Positions 24,706 to 36,280 are shown, counted from the stretch's first letter. The stretch: DNA of 64,000 bases from Sphagnum compactum (GCA_965153455.1 OZ234499.1:12520271-12584270); one strand, 5' to 3'. Numbers and translations are program-made. The notes: a model not told the origin generated them from the letters alone.

Positions 24706-26687
24706 TGAGACTCTCTTTTCATTCGTCCAGATTCCAAATTTTTTTAAATTAAAGAAAAAGCCAATTAGGTAGAAGAAGACAAAATCCAGAGGCTACAAAA
24801 TACAGCCTACCCTAAGACACTCCAGGACCTGGATTGCTTATGCGGTGGGGGCTAATTTGAAGGGCCATTTGACGTCCCGATTCCCCGAATTCGTGTGCAG
24901 GAGGACCTGGAAACGCGGAGGGAGAACGCGATGTCCAGGTCCTGTTCCCAGAAACTCTACAGCCAACACGCGTCGTCAGTCGTGCTATTCCAGGTGTCGA
25001 GAAATCCAGATGCTGTAAGATCTGGACAAAGAATATGCTGTCTGGTCTAAGTTCTAGATCCTGATGAAACTCCTTAAGACCTCGAATGAGGAATTAAGTA
25101 GTCCCTATATCTTTCGTGAGAACTCGCCCCCCCCCCCCCACCACCCTTTTTTTTCATTTTTCCCAAATGTCCAAATTTTGAGATATCGAGAATTTGTCCA
25201 ATTTTTCAAAAAAAAAGAAGCAAAACTAGTCCAATTTACACTAGAATTTTTTTTGATAATTCCACAATTTTCCCAATTTTTCGGTCAGAAGAAAAAAATT
25301 CTGCATGTGGCACTGTTCCTTTTGGGTCCAAACTCATTCCAAAAGTGCATTTCTCTATTAAAAAAAAATTCAGCCCGTTAAGGGGTTTAAGAGTTAATTA
25401 AATCTAGAGTTGTCTTTAATTGTTGTCTATGTCACAAATACAATTTTTTTATAAAACTTTGGTACCCGGTGGGTAGTGGGTACCTTCAGTTCCCTCTCTG
25501 GGAACGTCATGGATCAATTTCTTTTTGAACTCACGGTGTTAGTTTGAACTTTGAACTTGCCATAAGGGCCGGAATCACAAGGCTTTTTTTTGGGTGATTT
25601 TTTTTGCAATCTTGGCTTTTAAAACTTAATTATTGAAAAAAAAAAGGTCATTTTCACCATATTTCAACATATTTTCTGAGTTAGTCGCCACATTCCAATT
25701 TAGAAATGATAAATTTTGTACTTTAGGACATTCCAGGAACTGGAATGGTTTAATAGGTAAAACTCATAAATAATTTGTGCTTGTTAAGAAATTTCTGATA
25801 CCAATTTGGTTGGGCTTCTCATCCATTTGCTACCTAGTTGCCGAAAATTGAATACATATTTAATTTCTAAGGCTTAGTAGTATATACTTGCAAACTGTCC
25901 ATTCACGTTCATATACCTGAACATGTTTAAAGTGTACAATTGATGGTGAACTCATAGTACAATTGATCAGATTGCGATTTTTTTAAAAATGTCATCATTG
26001 ATTCAAAATTGGCATTTATCGGTAGATTAGCCATAATATAAGTGCTGCCCTTCAAAAGGAAAAAGGATTGCAGTCCCTGCTAAAACATTCCTTTATTTTA
26101 TTGGTTCCTTGTTGCTTTGGGCAGAGAAATCCCCTCCCTTGTAGAGGTTATACCTTAGAGCATCTCCACCTGTGCTCAGTATGTCACTATGGATAATAAA
26201 ATTACACGTCTAAGTGTAGCTGTTTTTTTTTTGGCAACCCCACCAATAAAACTGTAACTGGAACGTGGGAATTACTAATAGCAAACCACCTGGACCCAAT
26301 CAGTATGATCGACCAATCAGAAATACTGAGCCGCAGTCAGGTCCAATTTCTTACTTACTACTGATATTTGGTACAAAACAGTGTGCAAAAAGGCTTAGCC
26401 AAAGAAAAGGAAAACAATTATTGATATTTGTTGAACTTGTTGAAAACTGAACTCCATTGGATTATTTTTACAATTACACTATAAAAATTTAATTTGCATA
26501 CTTATTTCTCAGCTGTTGAAATTCTGGAAAATTAAAATTGAAACTGCCAAGCTTTGGTTTTTTAAATAAATAAATATTTGCCTTAAGTTTTATATCACAA
26601 AAATTAAAACCCAAAGAAACCCTGTCCTAGACCCCACCTAAGATGTGTTGCTTTCCCCCTTAATTGCCAGTTTATAGGGTCGTCCTC

Positions 26688-26848
26688 ATCCAGGTCCCTA
26701 AAATATCAGCACCTGAAACAGGCCACATTCTATTGAAGGCCCGTCGATTATTATTTTTTGCACATTCAGGTTCCATAAATATAAGACGTGGATCCAGGTC
26801 CCCTAATTATCAGAACCTGGATCCAGATCCCCTAATTCTCAGGACCTG
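26688..26848. repeat. GGATCCAGGTCC minisatellite upstream of the kinase gene
   Basis: Two adjacent copies of a 29-bp unit (GGATCCAG[GA]TCCCCTAATT at 26790 and 26819) follow a third, diverged copy at about 26688. Similar GGACCTGG/CCAGGTCC words cluster at 24820-25050. They lie 150-300 bp before the likely kinase leader and so could be part of its promoter. Confidence 0.55.
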
Positions 26849-26870
26849 GGAACTGGGAAAGATCGACACA

Positions 26871-26990
26871 CCCCCCCCCCCCCCCCCACACCCCGGGGCG
26901 ACACTGGAAGCTCCGCCGATTCCGCTCTCGCTGCGGACGAGAAGGAAAAACCAAAGCTCCAGCTCCAGATCTCTCTCTCTCTCTCTCTCT
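26871..26990 (+). promoter_or_regulatory. Poly(C) run and CT tract in the kinase promoter/leader
   Basis: A run of 17 C (26871-26887) precedes a GC-rich segment, then a (CT)n tract at 26970-26990. This is the same leader architecture as the OTU gene. A weak TATA-like CATAAATATAAG lies near 26774-26785. The transcription start is not certain. Confidence 0.4.
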
Positions 26991-27602
26991 CACTCTCTGT
27001 GTCTGTGAAGAAGATCTCGTGTTAGAGATCATGCTTGGATAGTTACTGAAAAGCTTCAGAGATTCTTCGGAGTCTGAAAAAACCACAAGTTTTGTAGCAA
27101 GAAATATTCTGAACCACTTTGATCTATCACTCAAGAGCTTCCTCCTCCTCCTTCTCCTTCTTCAAGCTCAGATGGGTTCTCTAAGATGGGTTCTTTGAGA
27201 GCTTCGTCTTGTGATGATATGTTTGTTGCTGCTGCGGCAGAGGGAGTTTTACAATTTGAGGGCTCTTGTGTGTAAACTCTTCTGGAAAGAGTTGAGTTTT
27301 GCTCTGAAATTGGAGGTTTTTTTTTCCCCCCTTTGCAGAGTTTTTTAGAAGCTTTGTTGTTGTCTCTTCTTCTTCTTCTTTCTTCTCTTTTCAGCAAAGA
27401 GTAAAAAAAAAATTGTTTTGCAAGAACCTTTTAAGAGAGATTAAGGTTTGTTGATTGTGATCCAGTAGTTGCTGCTGGGAAGATTGGAGCTGGAGCCGCC
27501 GCGCGAGCTCTGGATTTGATCAGGTTTAAGAGGCGGGAAAACCACAAGCCAGCAGGAAGGAAGGATTGTGAAGATTTTTCTTTGCAGTTTGTCTGATCCG
27601 CT

Positions 27603-27632
27603 ATGAAACCGGAGAGCGCGTGTAAGGGATGA
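27603..27632 (+). other. 9-codon upstream ORF overlapping the kinase start (ATGA)
   Basis: ATG at 27603 opens nine codons that end in TGA at 27630-27632. That stop overlaps the kinase start codon at 27629-27631 as ATGA. Another tiny upstream ORF begins at 27172. Such an arrangement can reduce initiation at the main ATG or allow reinitiation; this is inference from position only. Confidence 0.5.
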
Positions 27633-30064
27633 GGAGTACAGCATCGTGGCTTCATCATCATGAAGAACAGCTCGCATCTAACAACCATCAGCAGCTGGTT
27701 GGACTACAAGTATCTGGAGCTCCTCTTGTCTCAGAGCTTCTTCTCTTGTGCTGCGTTCTCTCTGTTTGCATTTTCCTGGGCGCTCAAGTGTCAGCGCTGC
27801 TCTCTCGCTGCTTCAGGGCTTTGAGCTTCGATCTTGAGGATGTGAAGGGAAGGCTGCTATTGACAAACTCGGATCAGAGCCTCCTTCAAAGCAGCAGCAC
27901 CACCAGCAAGCATGATGGTGTTGTCTTCCGCTACCAAGAACTGCAAAAGGCAACTCAAGGGTTTGACAAGAAGTGTCTCATTGGAGAAGGCGGGTTTGCA
28001 AAGGTATGCTGCTCTATCTCCCTCCCTTTCTGAAATCAGCAAACCCTAACCTCCTCCTCAAACCCCAAACCTTCTCCACACTAGCTGCTCTGCACAAATC
28101 TCTCAGAGAAGAAGGGTTTTCCTCTCTCTCTCTCTCTCTCTCGACTCCTCCTGCTCCATGGCCATGGCCTCTTCCTTCCAAGAGGTCATGGTAAACCCTA
28201 TTTCCTACTGGGTGCATGCTAGATGCTCAGGCATGCTCTGATCCTGGAATCAATGGGGTGGGGGAGGGAAGTAACACCCTGTCAGCTGAGCTCTCCCTCT
28301 GTGTGTAAGAACCTGGGGGCTCTCTGAATCTGTGAGGTCAATTGAATTGTGACTATGGGCTATGGCTGTTGGAACTCTTCTGACAATGAAGAATATTCAG
28401 AAACCCTAAGGGCAGAGAGTGACTCTTTCTTTCTCAGTTACACTCTGTTGGCTGAAAATGCTGTCATTCTGCTTCAAGCGGCACAAGGTGTACATGTGAC
28501 TGGAATTAAATGGAAATCTCTATCCATGCCGAGAAGAGGGATCCCCCAAAGGACAGTGGGCTCCTTCCTTGTTTCCTTCCTTCCTTCCTTCAGAGTGTTT
28601 CACCACTGGGTTCTTTGAATCTGCACATGATTCTGGTGCACCTCTGGAATAGTGGAGTGAAGTTCCTCCTTTTGCACCATTCATCCATTCTGGTCAGGGA
28701 TAAGGTGTATCTTTGAATGAGGAGAAGATGCAAGACTGAAGAAGCCATTAGTTCTGAATGAAATTGTCAAAAGATAGGATAGGGTTTTTACTTACATGGA
28801 AGGTCAGATGCTTGAGAGAGAGGTCCAGTGAGCAAAAATGTTTCCTGGCAACATGCAAGGTTGTTAAGCCAGCAAAAACCTTGGACAACTTCAGGACCTG
28901 ATGATTTTGAAGAGAAAGCTATCACTTTCACTTCAACCTTGTGCAATCCATTGATTCCTGATTTGAGATTTCTTCCCAAATTCTTGGCTGTGGGTTAAGG
29001 CAAAGGCATGAAAACTCATGTGCTACTCCATTACAGACCTCCAAGAAGCAAACACCAACTACTCCCACTCAGAGTCTAGAAAATTGTTTTGTCTGATTGT
29101 GTTCAAGAATCTCAAGCAGATGATCAAGGAAATGGGTATGAACTTTTTTTCTTACCAGGTGTACAAAGCAGTGCTCCCAGATTCAACAGTGGTTGCAGTG
29201 AAGAGGTTGGAGGGGCGTGGGCATGCAAGTGACCGTGAATTCAAAGCAGAGCTTGATACTCTGGCAAAATCAAGGCACCCCAACCTGGTTACATTCCTAG
29301 GTTACTGTCGCACAAGACAATGCAATCTCTTGGTGTATGAATACTTCGAAAATGGAAGCCTGGATAAGATCCTTCGTGATAGGACTGGATCGAGAGATGT
29401 CCACCTCGACTGGCCTGCAAGGCTGAAGATTGCTCATGGGGCTGCACAGGGTTTAGCCTATCTCCACAGCCAGCAACCTCGTATTATACATCGTGATATC
29501 AAGACAAGTAACATTCTCCTTAGTGACAAGCTCGAGGCAAGGGTTTGTGATTTTGGCCTGGCTAGATTCATTGATGCCTCGAAGTCACATTTGACAACTC
29601 ATCTTGCAGGTACCCGTGCTCACATTGCACCTGAATATCAAAGTGATCTCAGACTCACAGTCAAATGTGATGTCTACAGCTTCGGAATTGTTTTGCTCCA
29701 GCTTCTTACAGGCAAGGATCCCTCTCGTCGCAAATTTGACCTTATCAGTTGGGTGAAAGCTCGCCAAGCCAAGGGGCAAGAGCTTGAGGTGTTTGATCCA
29801 CGCATCAGATCTTCGAGACACAAAGAATCAATGGTTAGAGTTCTGAAAATCGCATTGCAATGCATTGAAACTGCACCAAATCGTCGACCCACTATGGATG
29901 AGGTCGTTGATAATCTCAGCAATCTTTACAACTGCACTGCAGGAAGTAGTAGTAGTAGTTTGCGTGACAAGAGAAGCAGGGCTGCATCTAGTAGTGATCT
30001 TGTAGCTGATGAAGAAAGCCAAATTGAGGAGGAAGATGATGAGATGCAAATCCAATCATTCTGA
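27629..30064 (+). CDS. Membrane-anchored receptor-like Ser/Thr kinase with very short N-terminus
   Basis: Two exons, 27629-28003 and 29159-30064, joined in phase 0 across a 1155-bp GT-AG intron, give 426 residues. Residues 1-33 are a short non-LRR, non-lectin head. About 34-60 are hydrophobic (LLLLCCVLSVCIFLG), a likely membrane anchor. The kinase domain spans about 113-385: glycine loop GEGGFAKVYKA (119-129), VAVK with Lys140, HRDIKTSN with Asp238, DFG 256-258, APE 282-284 and a conserved late Arg in RRPT. It is an RD kinase of the plant RLK/Pelle superfamily, and all catalytic residues are present. The activation segment reads GTRAHIAPEY where GT(F/R)GY is usual. The C-terminal tail (387-426) is Ser-rich, then acidic. 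An in-frame TAA at 27623 fixes the start. The ligand and subfamily are not determinable; a receptor-like kinase acting as co-receptor or a membrane-held cytoplasmic kinase is possible. Confidence 0.9.
28121..28142 (+). repeat. (CT)n microsatellite in the kinase intron
   Basis: About ten CT units within the single intron (28004-29158). The rest of the intron shows no exon-like segment; a frame at 28349-28618 has no family resemblance. Confidence 0.75.
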
Positions 30065-31654
30065 CAATGCATTTGAGGTGAAGAATTCAATTGGGACAAA
30101 CAAACCCTGATTCAAGCACAGATGATGATGATAGTATGCTGAAGGGGGAATAAGGGTTGTAGTTTGTCCGACCTTCTCTAAGAGTCATCAGACAAGGAGA
30201 GTAGGCGAGTGGTGATGATACTTGCTTTTTGACAACATTGGGTCTGTGTATCTTCAGAAGCACTGTGAGATTCTCTTCATCTCCTGTTGTAAAATGAATG
30301 ATGGATACCAAATTTGGATTCCCGACTTCTGCAACTCATGCTCCAATGCAGAGAAAGATCCTGCAAGATTTGAACTCTTGCAAGGTCTTTGAGGAAGACC
30401 CAGCTTCTGCTGGCAGAATAGCCTCTTTCTGTTCAGGAGGTATTTCACCAAAAGAATCAGTAGCTCTTCAGTCAGTTATATCTCTGATAAGTGCTGTGGT
30501 GTTGAAATTCTGTCAGAGTACTGTCGTGATTTTTTTCAGCTTGAAGGAAGCTCCATGTGAATCGAGACCTCCTTGCAGAAAATGTAGAAATTTTTGCTAT
30601 GATGATGTGCACTAGATTCTTTTTTGGTGCTTTGTCTTGTGCTCTGACTGAAGATAGGTGTTGCATTCATGAGAGACAATTGTGATAGCTTTCTCTGGAA
30701 AACTGTGCAAGGTTTTTTGTATGTTTCAAGCATAATACAGAGTCCTATTATTACATCACCGACTTCAATGTGAAGGAGTGAAGCTTAAAATGTCCCAGAA
30801 ATGTGTCCTTTGAAATTTGAGCATCCTCAACTTTAGGAGCTTCTGCCAAGAAGTGTCATATGTGACCACACACTTGCAGATCATAGCTGAAGAGATGAAG
30901 CACTGCTTGAGATAAGTTCCAGATCTGCAGAGCTGATGGATAGCAAGGGATTGTTCCATAAGCTTTGTGTCTGATCCTCTTGATCTCAAGCTGCTACCTC
31001 AGAATTCTGACACACCTGTATATTAATCTCTCAGACTGTTGGGCAAAACATGAATTGGGCAGTCACACTTTCCCCAAGTTTGTATTTCCTCCTTTGCAGG
31101 TCAAGCAGTTATAAACAGCTTGTGAAGAGGTCAGAGGAAACAGCCAGCATGCCACAATACTGTTCTCTAAAGTGGGACATTTATTCAGAAAAGAGAGGCC
31201 AATTGTTGGAAAGAAGATGAATTTACAATTGCATACTGAAACTTCATTGCCCTCTGCAACCATGATAATTGTGAAGCCCAGACAGGTAGTGGTTTACAAA
31301 GGTGACTTGACAAAGTGGACATCGTCTGAAGCTCATCACATTTTCACTAAAACACCAAAAACACTTTGATTGAGTTCAAGATGAAAGGCAGAGTGTTCAC
31401 ACAGTACCAACATTATTCAGCTCATCTGCACCTCTCTCAGTTGCAAGAGAAGCTTAAACTAAGAGTGCTTACATCTTCTCAGTTGTATGATAAGCTTAAA
31501 CAAGGGTGCTTACAACATCTCAGTTGCAAGAGAAGCTTAAACAAAAGTGCTTACTGTTATGCATGTGGCATGGCATTCAATGCAGGGGAAAAGACAACAG
31601 CTGTTACGTTTCCTGCATTTGGCAGCATGAAGACTACGACTCTGCAATGTCTGT
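30065..31654. other. Kinase 3' UTR and intergenic DNA
   Basis: Balanced composition like transcribed plant DNA, without a recognised domain on either strand. The first several hundred bases are presumably the 3' UTR of the kinase; no clear AATAAA was found close by. A short in-frame repeat around AAGCTTAAAC[AT]A (about 31450-31550) is present. Confidence 0.45.
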
Positions 31655-31723
31655 CTATGGAAAATAGTCACGCCAATTGTGGTAATAAGCTTCACGCTGC
31701 TCCTTGTTCATGAACTTGTTCCA
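31655..31723 (-). CDS. Candidate terminal exon encoding WNKFMNKEQREAYYHNWRDY
   Basis: On the minus strand a long AG-free pyrimidine-rich stretch ends in TTTTTGCAACAG at 31724, a very good acceptor. The 23 codons that follow end in TAG (31655-31657). The peptide is charged and aromatic and looks like real protein rather than spacer. It lies 2.1 kb downstream of the small membrane-protein exon on the same strand. That exon can be spliced at AA|GTAATA (last base 33863), but the phases (2 versus 0) do not join directly. A short middle exon would be needed. No family is recognised with confidence. Confidence 0.35.
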   Translation of the reverse strand, partial: WNKFMNKEQREAYYHNWRDYFP

Positions 31724-33858
31724 CTGTTGCAAAAACCCAATCCCCATCATAAGAACGTATGGAGGAATAATTTAGAAGACAAAGCAGAAATTTAGATTTG
31801 ATCACTGACTGAACTTGGGAAAGGACTAAACAGCAGCTTTCATGGAGGTAAGGGTGAAAGACCTTGAATTCATAGGGTTTCCCTTGCTTCCTGGCTCGCT
31901 TCCATTGATGATTCTCACACACCATTGCATGGTCATGCCAGCTGCCAGATTCATAGGCTGCCATTAGATGCAATATCTAAAAATCCAAATAGAAAGAGAA
32001 AAACCTATTCACATCTGAAGAAAAAAAAGAAGCATCATGACCTATTCTTCAGGCTTGGAAGCTACAACCACATAAAGTTCACAAAGCTACAATTGTCTGA
32101 AATTGTATCTTGTCTCTCATCAGGAAAGAGTTCCGAGAAATTTTCATAAAATCTCTGACAGACACTTTTCTCTCATGCTTCAATAGAAAACACGGAAATC
32201 TTAAACCTCTGTGGAAACCTTGGAAAAGCCATAACAGAAAGATACCAACACAAGCCACTTGCTTCTTTTAGTTGGCATGTCCACAGACTTGATACAACCT
32301 CTACTCAGGTTTTTTGTATTAGGCACAGTCCAAACTGAAAGAGAGCCCAACAGGAGAAGTGCCTCACTGGGACTTGAGCAAAACAACAGAAGTCATACCC
32401 ACCACTTGGACTTGAGACCAACACTGATAAGCAGAGCTTCTGACTGCAACAATAGCCCAAAAAAATTACAATAACATAGCAATAACTCTCACAAATCTCA
32501 AGAAATCTCCATACCTGTTCATGATTAAAGGCAACCAGAACCAGACGAAAAACTTTCACTTAAGTCAAAAGGTAAAACTCCAGATAAGGACTAAGGAACA
32601 GACGAGGGGAGAGAATAAAAACACAGAAGGAAAGAACTAGAAGTATGAACAGAAGCGACTTTCCTTCATGTCATCATCTCTGTACAGTGTGTGTAGTCCA
32701 GTGTAACCAATTGCCTGCCTACTGAGTTTTTGTCACAAGCCTGGAAGCAAGGGAAGACTCAGCTGGCAACCTACGCCAAAAGAGGAAAATCAGAGGGGAA
32801 AACCCTAAAAGACAAAAACAAAAACAAAACAATACAAAAGAGGAGGTATGTACAGAAGAAAAAACAGAATACGGCAGACAAAAGGGAAATGATACCAAAG
32901 ACTAAGTGGGCTTAGAAAGGCTCCCCACTTACAAGACTGCACAAAATCATTTGGAAAACTCCAGACACTGAAATTTCTCTTTATTGAACAACTAGCCTCT
33001 GACCATTCAGAAACAAGAAAACTGTCATACTACAAAGCCTCAAGAACCCGTAGAAGAGAGTATTGATAATGCCCCAACTTCGCAGTTATAGAGATATTGG
33101 AATAAATATGGGGCATACCTCCATCATGTCGATACCTGTACACTCTGGTTGAGTGCTTTTACCACAGATAACATCACACAAAGACGCCTAGAACTTTGTT
33201 TAGTGGGAAAATTCACAAAAGAAGCCACAAGAAGTACAACTTCACTCACAAGAACAAATTGTAATTGTAGCCTACAATAATACCCATCTGGATACTGAAC
33301 ACAGACACTCAATTCTCGGAAAAGCTGAATCTTTCTGCAGTAATCCAGCAACTAGGAAAGCCCATAAATCAAACTCATGGAAATGCCAAAATGAAAATGC
33401 ATAAACCCCAACATCCCAGAAAAGAGTGCAAGTGAAGGAGGTCCATTTTTCTCTTGCCACAGGAAACACAAAACATGAGGCCATAAACCCCAAACCCTAA
33501 ACCCTATCCGTTGCACCCTCCCCCGCGCCACCCCCCAACACAGAGAGGAAAACGCCTCCCGAAACCTTTGAACACAAGCATCATCCAGTTCGTTCTTATG
33601 GAGGCGGAGAAGAAAATCATCAAAAAGGGAGCGGAAGGGGGGGAAAGGACAAAACCCACAACACATTCACACACAATTACCCGAAACTCAGCCAAGCCGA
33701 AGAAAGCAAACGGATGTGAGAAACGGAGAAGAGGGAGAATAAAGCTGGTGAGAGATTTCCCTGCACAGGACTTCCAAGAAAAGAACACCCTCATGCAAAT
33801 CTCTGCGACAAACCGAAGGGGGTGGGAGGGGAAAGGCAGACAAAAGAAGAATTATATA

Positions 33859-34017
33859 TTACTTGAACGTGTTGTTGCACTGCTCCCAGTAGTAAGGGCA
33901 GACGATGGAATAGGCGGAGAAGGCGACTGAGCCCCAGAAGATGGAGCTGAAGGCGTCCTTATCGGAATGAGGAACCCCAGGATCCCCTGTATAAGCTGGC
34001 CCAAACATCTTCTCCAT
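33859..34017 (-). CDS. Small single-pass membrane protein (52 aa or longer)
   Basis: Begins MEKMFGPAYTGDPGVPHSDK and has one hydrophobic segment (about residues 25-43, FSSIFWGSVAFSAYSIVCPY) followed by YYWEQC. The layout, a short soluble head with Gly-Asp-Pro-Gly and His followed by one membrane helix, is typical of accessory subunits of mitochondrial inner-membrane complexes; that assignment is inference. The unspliced frame stops at 33859. A donor sequence, AA|GTAATATA, sits right at the stop, so the true protein may continue in an exon downstream (candidate at 31655-31723). An in-frame upstream ATG at 34080 would add a Gly/Arg/Lys-rich head of 21 residues encoded by a GGAAG repeat, so I prefer 34017. 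Upstream is a (TTCC)n leader tract. Confidence 0.6.
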   Translation of the reverse strand: MEKMFGPAYTGDPGVPHSDKDAFSSIFWGSVAFSAYSIVCPYYWEQCNNTFK

Positions 34018-34044
34018 CTCTCCTTCCTTCCTTCCTTCCTTCCT
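34018..34044. repeat. (TTCC)n microsatellite in the leader of the small gene
   Basis: About six TTCC units on the plus strand (GGAA on the coding strand), directly upstream of the start codon of the minus-strand small gene. Confidence 0.7.
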
Positions 34045-34384
34045 GCTGTTCCTTCCTCCCTCTCCACCCCAAAAACCCACCCTTCACTTCCCTGGAAAAG
34101 ATTTCCACAACTCACACAGGATGCTCACTTCTGTGTCAATCCCTCCTCCTCCAGCGAAATCAAATCGCTGCAAAAGCGTTACATCAACGCCACGGAAGAA
34201 GATGAGGAAAAGCGCACTCTCTGAGACTGAGCAGGGCAGCAGATTTGTGGACCCCATCTACGTATAGGTAGGTATACCATACATGTACATACATGTATAC
34301 AAAAAGGGTAGATAAGGTATCCCAGGGAGGACACATCATCTGAATTATCCGGTTATGAATTACTGTAATCTTGATGACATATAT

Positions 34385-34401
34385 CCTCATGAGTCATGAG
34401 G
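34385..34401. promoter_or_regulatory. 17-nt perfect palindrome containing TGAGTCA
   Basis: CCTCATGA-G-TCATGAGG reads the same on both strands except at the central base. Its centre, TGAGTCA, is the GCN4/Opaque2-type bZIP site known in plants. It lies about 370 bp upstream of the minus-strand small gene. Binding is inferred from the motif only. Confidence 0.4.
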
Positions 34402-35485
34402 CCTCACCAGCAGGAATTTTTTTTGGGGGGCGAATTTTCGCCAGGAAAAACAAACAAAAAAAAAAAAAAAGAAGTTCCAGTGCAACTCATACAAAGGATT
34501 TTTCTTTAAAAACTATGCCAAAGTCGCCAGATTTCAACAGCAAAAATTCTGAAATTGCTCTAGGTATTTACACAATAGAGCATGTAGTCACAATATATAT
34601 TTCTTAATTTTTTAAACTTTCACCTTTGACCTATAGCCAAATTTTGCTAATTCTTTTTGTGGACGATTGCACGTGTGGCTACATCACAAAATTGAGAAAG
34701 AAAATCTGCTCACCCATCAAGGTCTTTTTTTTTTTTAAAAAACAATTTTGTGATATCAAAAGTTTGGAGATTTTTTCCAACAAAATAGCAAAACTAGGTA
34801 GTTGAATTTCAGTTGGAAAAACAAAAAGTTCCCCCCCCAAAATCCCAATTTCTTTTTGGAAGAGTTGACAAAATTTGTCAACTCAAGAAAAAACATGCGG
34901 CCTCACATATGGCCTTAGATCAAATGATAAAAGAAAACTTTGAGAACTCTGGTGTGTTCAAGTGTCCTTGGGAACACGGCTGATCATCATTGGATGCTTT
35001 TTCTTGTATTTGCCATTTCCCATGACAGTCCATAGGACACTTTGCACATACGAGAGGCAACAATTTTTTCTCCTCACGAACGCCTTGTACAACGAACCCG
35101 AGATGTTTTTCTTGTGGATTTGCATAATTTGGACAAGCTTTGTCGAAATGACAAATGTGTGGAGGTGACGACTGCTGCAACAATTGCAAGACAACATTTG
35201 ATGATGATGAAGGTGAAGAGCTACTTCTTGTTGGAGCAATGAAAATGCTTGCATTTGACATTGCCAAAGCTCCTCAACGACATGCTGGGCAGCTTGGCAA
35301 TTGAAAAACATGCCTAGAGATTGACAACAAGGCCATGAGTGAATCTACTATGTTTACTTCACACCTTCATCAATGTTTGGTGAATTTTCTCCCATCGCAT
35401 GTATAGGATGACTTAGAACCTATTCTTACACATTATGTCCTTTGTCTATGACTATGATGTTTTTTTGTCCAATGCACATATCATA
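34402..35485. other. Spacer upstream of the Harbinger relic
   Basis: Low-complexity A and T runs and a GGCGAA/TTCGCC inverted hexamer near 34430-34443. Overlapping frames on both strands (34920-35311) are rich in Ser/Gln/His. No domain is recognised, although the region may be the decayed 5' part of the transposon that follows. Confidence 0.4.
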
Positions 35486-36280
35486 TAGGGAAGCTCGGAC
35501 TGTCTTCAACCCAAAAATGCATAGCAAGGGTTTGAGAACTTGCATGTGGCACAGGGGCCAATTTTGTAGATGAGTATTGTAGACTCAACCAAAGCATTAC
35601 AATGGATGCCTAGTTTTGTGCAAGTAGTGGTAGCAATATTTCGGCTAGTGTACTTGAGAAAACCAACGTGAACAAACACATAACAACTCCAAATAACAAC
35701 TACTCCAAATCAATGCCAAGAGAGGATATCCTAGAATGTGTGTGTTAGCTTAGATTATATGTATTACAAGTGGAAGAATTGTCATGTTGGCTAGCAAGGC
35801 CAATTCCAGAATAAGGATGGGGACATGTCCATAATTCTAGAACCAATTGCAAACCAACCACTTAGATTTGAAGCAATTTTTTTGGGCTTCATGGGGCAAC
35901 AATGACATCAATGTTTTGGATCAATCACCATCATTTGGAATTTGTTGAATGGGGTAGCCAATGATTTCAATTTTGCTGTCAATAGAACAACCTACTCGTG
36001 ATACTATATTTTAATAGATGGCATCTACCCACAATGGTCTTGCTTTGTGTAGACCATACACCAACCTCAAGACGCAACACTTTGCAAAGATGCGAGAAGG
36101 AGCAAGGAAGGATGTGGAGTTGTGTTTTAATGTCTTGTAAGTTTGATTTCACATCATTCAAAACATGTCTAGATTATAGCAAATGGATACAATCTATGAC
36201 ATCATGATTGTTTGTGTGATTATCCACAACATGATAATTGAGGATGAAAGGGATCACAACCTTGAATCACTATTTAATTA
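35486..36280 (+). pseudogene. PIF/Harbinger transposase (HARBI1/Tnp4-like), decayed
   Basis: Segments in several frames match, in the right order, a plant Harbinger DDE nuclease. They are GANFVDEYCRLNQSITMDA (about 35550), VAIFRLVYLRKPT, SLDYMYYKWKNCHVG (about 35740-35790), DMSIILEPIANQPLRF, NDINVLDQSP (about 35900), DGIYPQWSCFV (about 36018), HFAKMREGARKDVELCF (about 36078) and IIHNMIIEDERD (about 36220). The three acidic catalytic positions (Asp in SLDYM, Asp in NDINVL, Glu in DVELCF) remain. Stops such as TAG after HVG, and frameshifts around 35890 and 36070, make it non-functional. Target repeats and terminal inverted repeats were not identified. The Myb-like ORF on the opposite strand downstream fits the two-gene structure of this superfamily. 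Confidence 0.82.

Larger units (their letters stand above)
20719..26760. other. Spacer between tRNA-Ser and the kinase gene
   Basis: About 6 kb without a recognisable gene. It contains a TAGGTAGG tract (about 20908-20960), three local tandem duplications (21413, 23372 and 24569, listed separately), G and C homopolymers (near 23402 and 25127) and recurring CCAGGTCC/GGACCTGG words from about 24820 to 25050. Open frames here are short or consist of the duplicated units. No transposon ends were identified. Confidence 0.5.

Noticed and set aside
31692-31973. 93-codon minus-strand frame
   Set aside because: It lies partly in the pyrimidine-rich intron-like sequence before a strong acceptor; the protein-like signal is in another frame (31655-31723).
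33484-33508. Telomere-like AAACCCTAAACCCTA
   Set aside because: Only about two units; such telo-box words are common in plant DNA and do not show an interstitial telomere.
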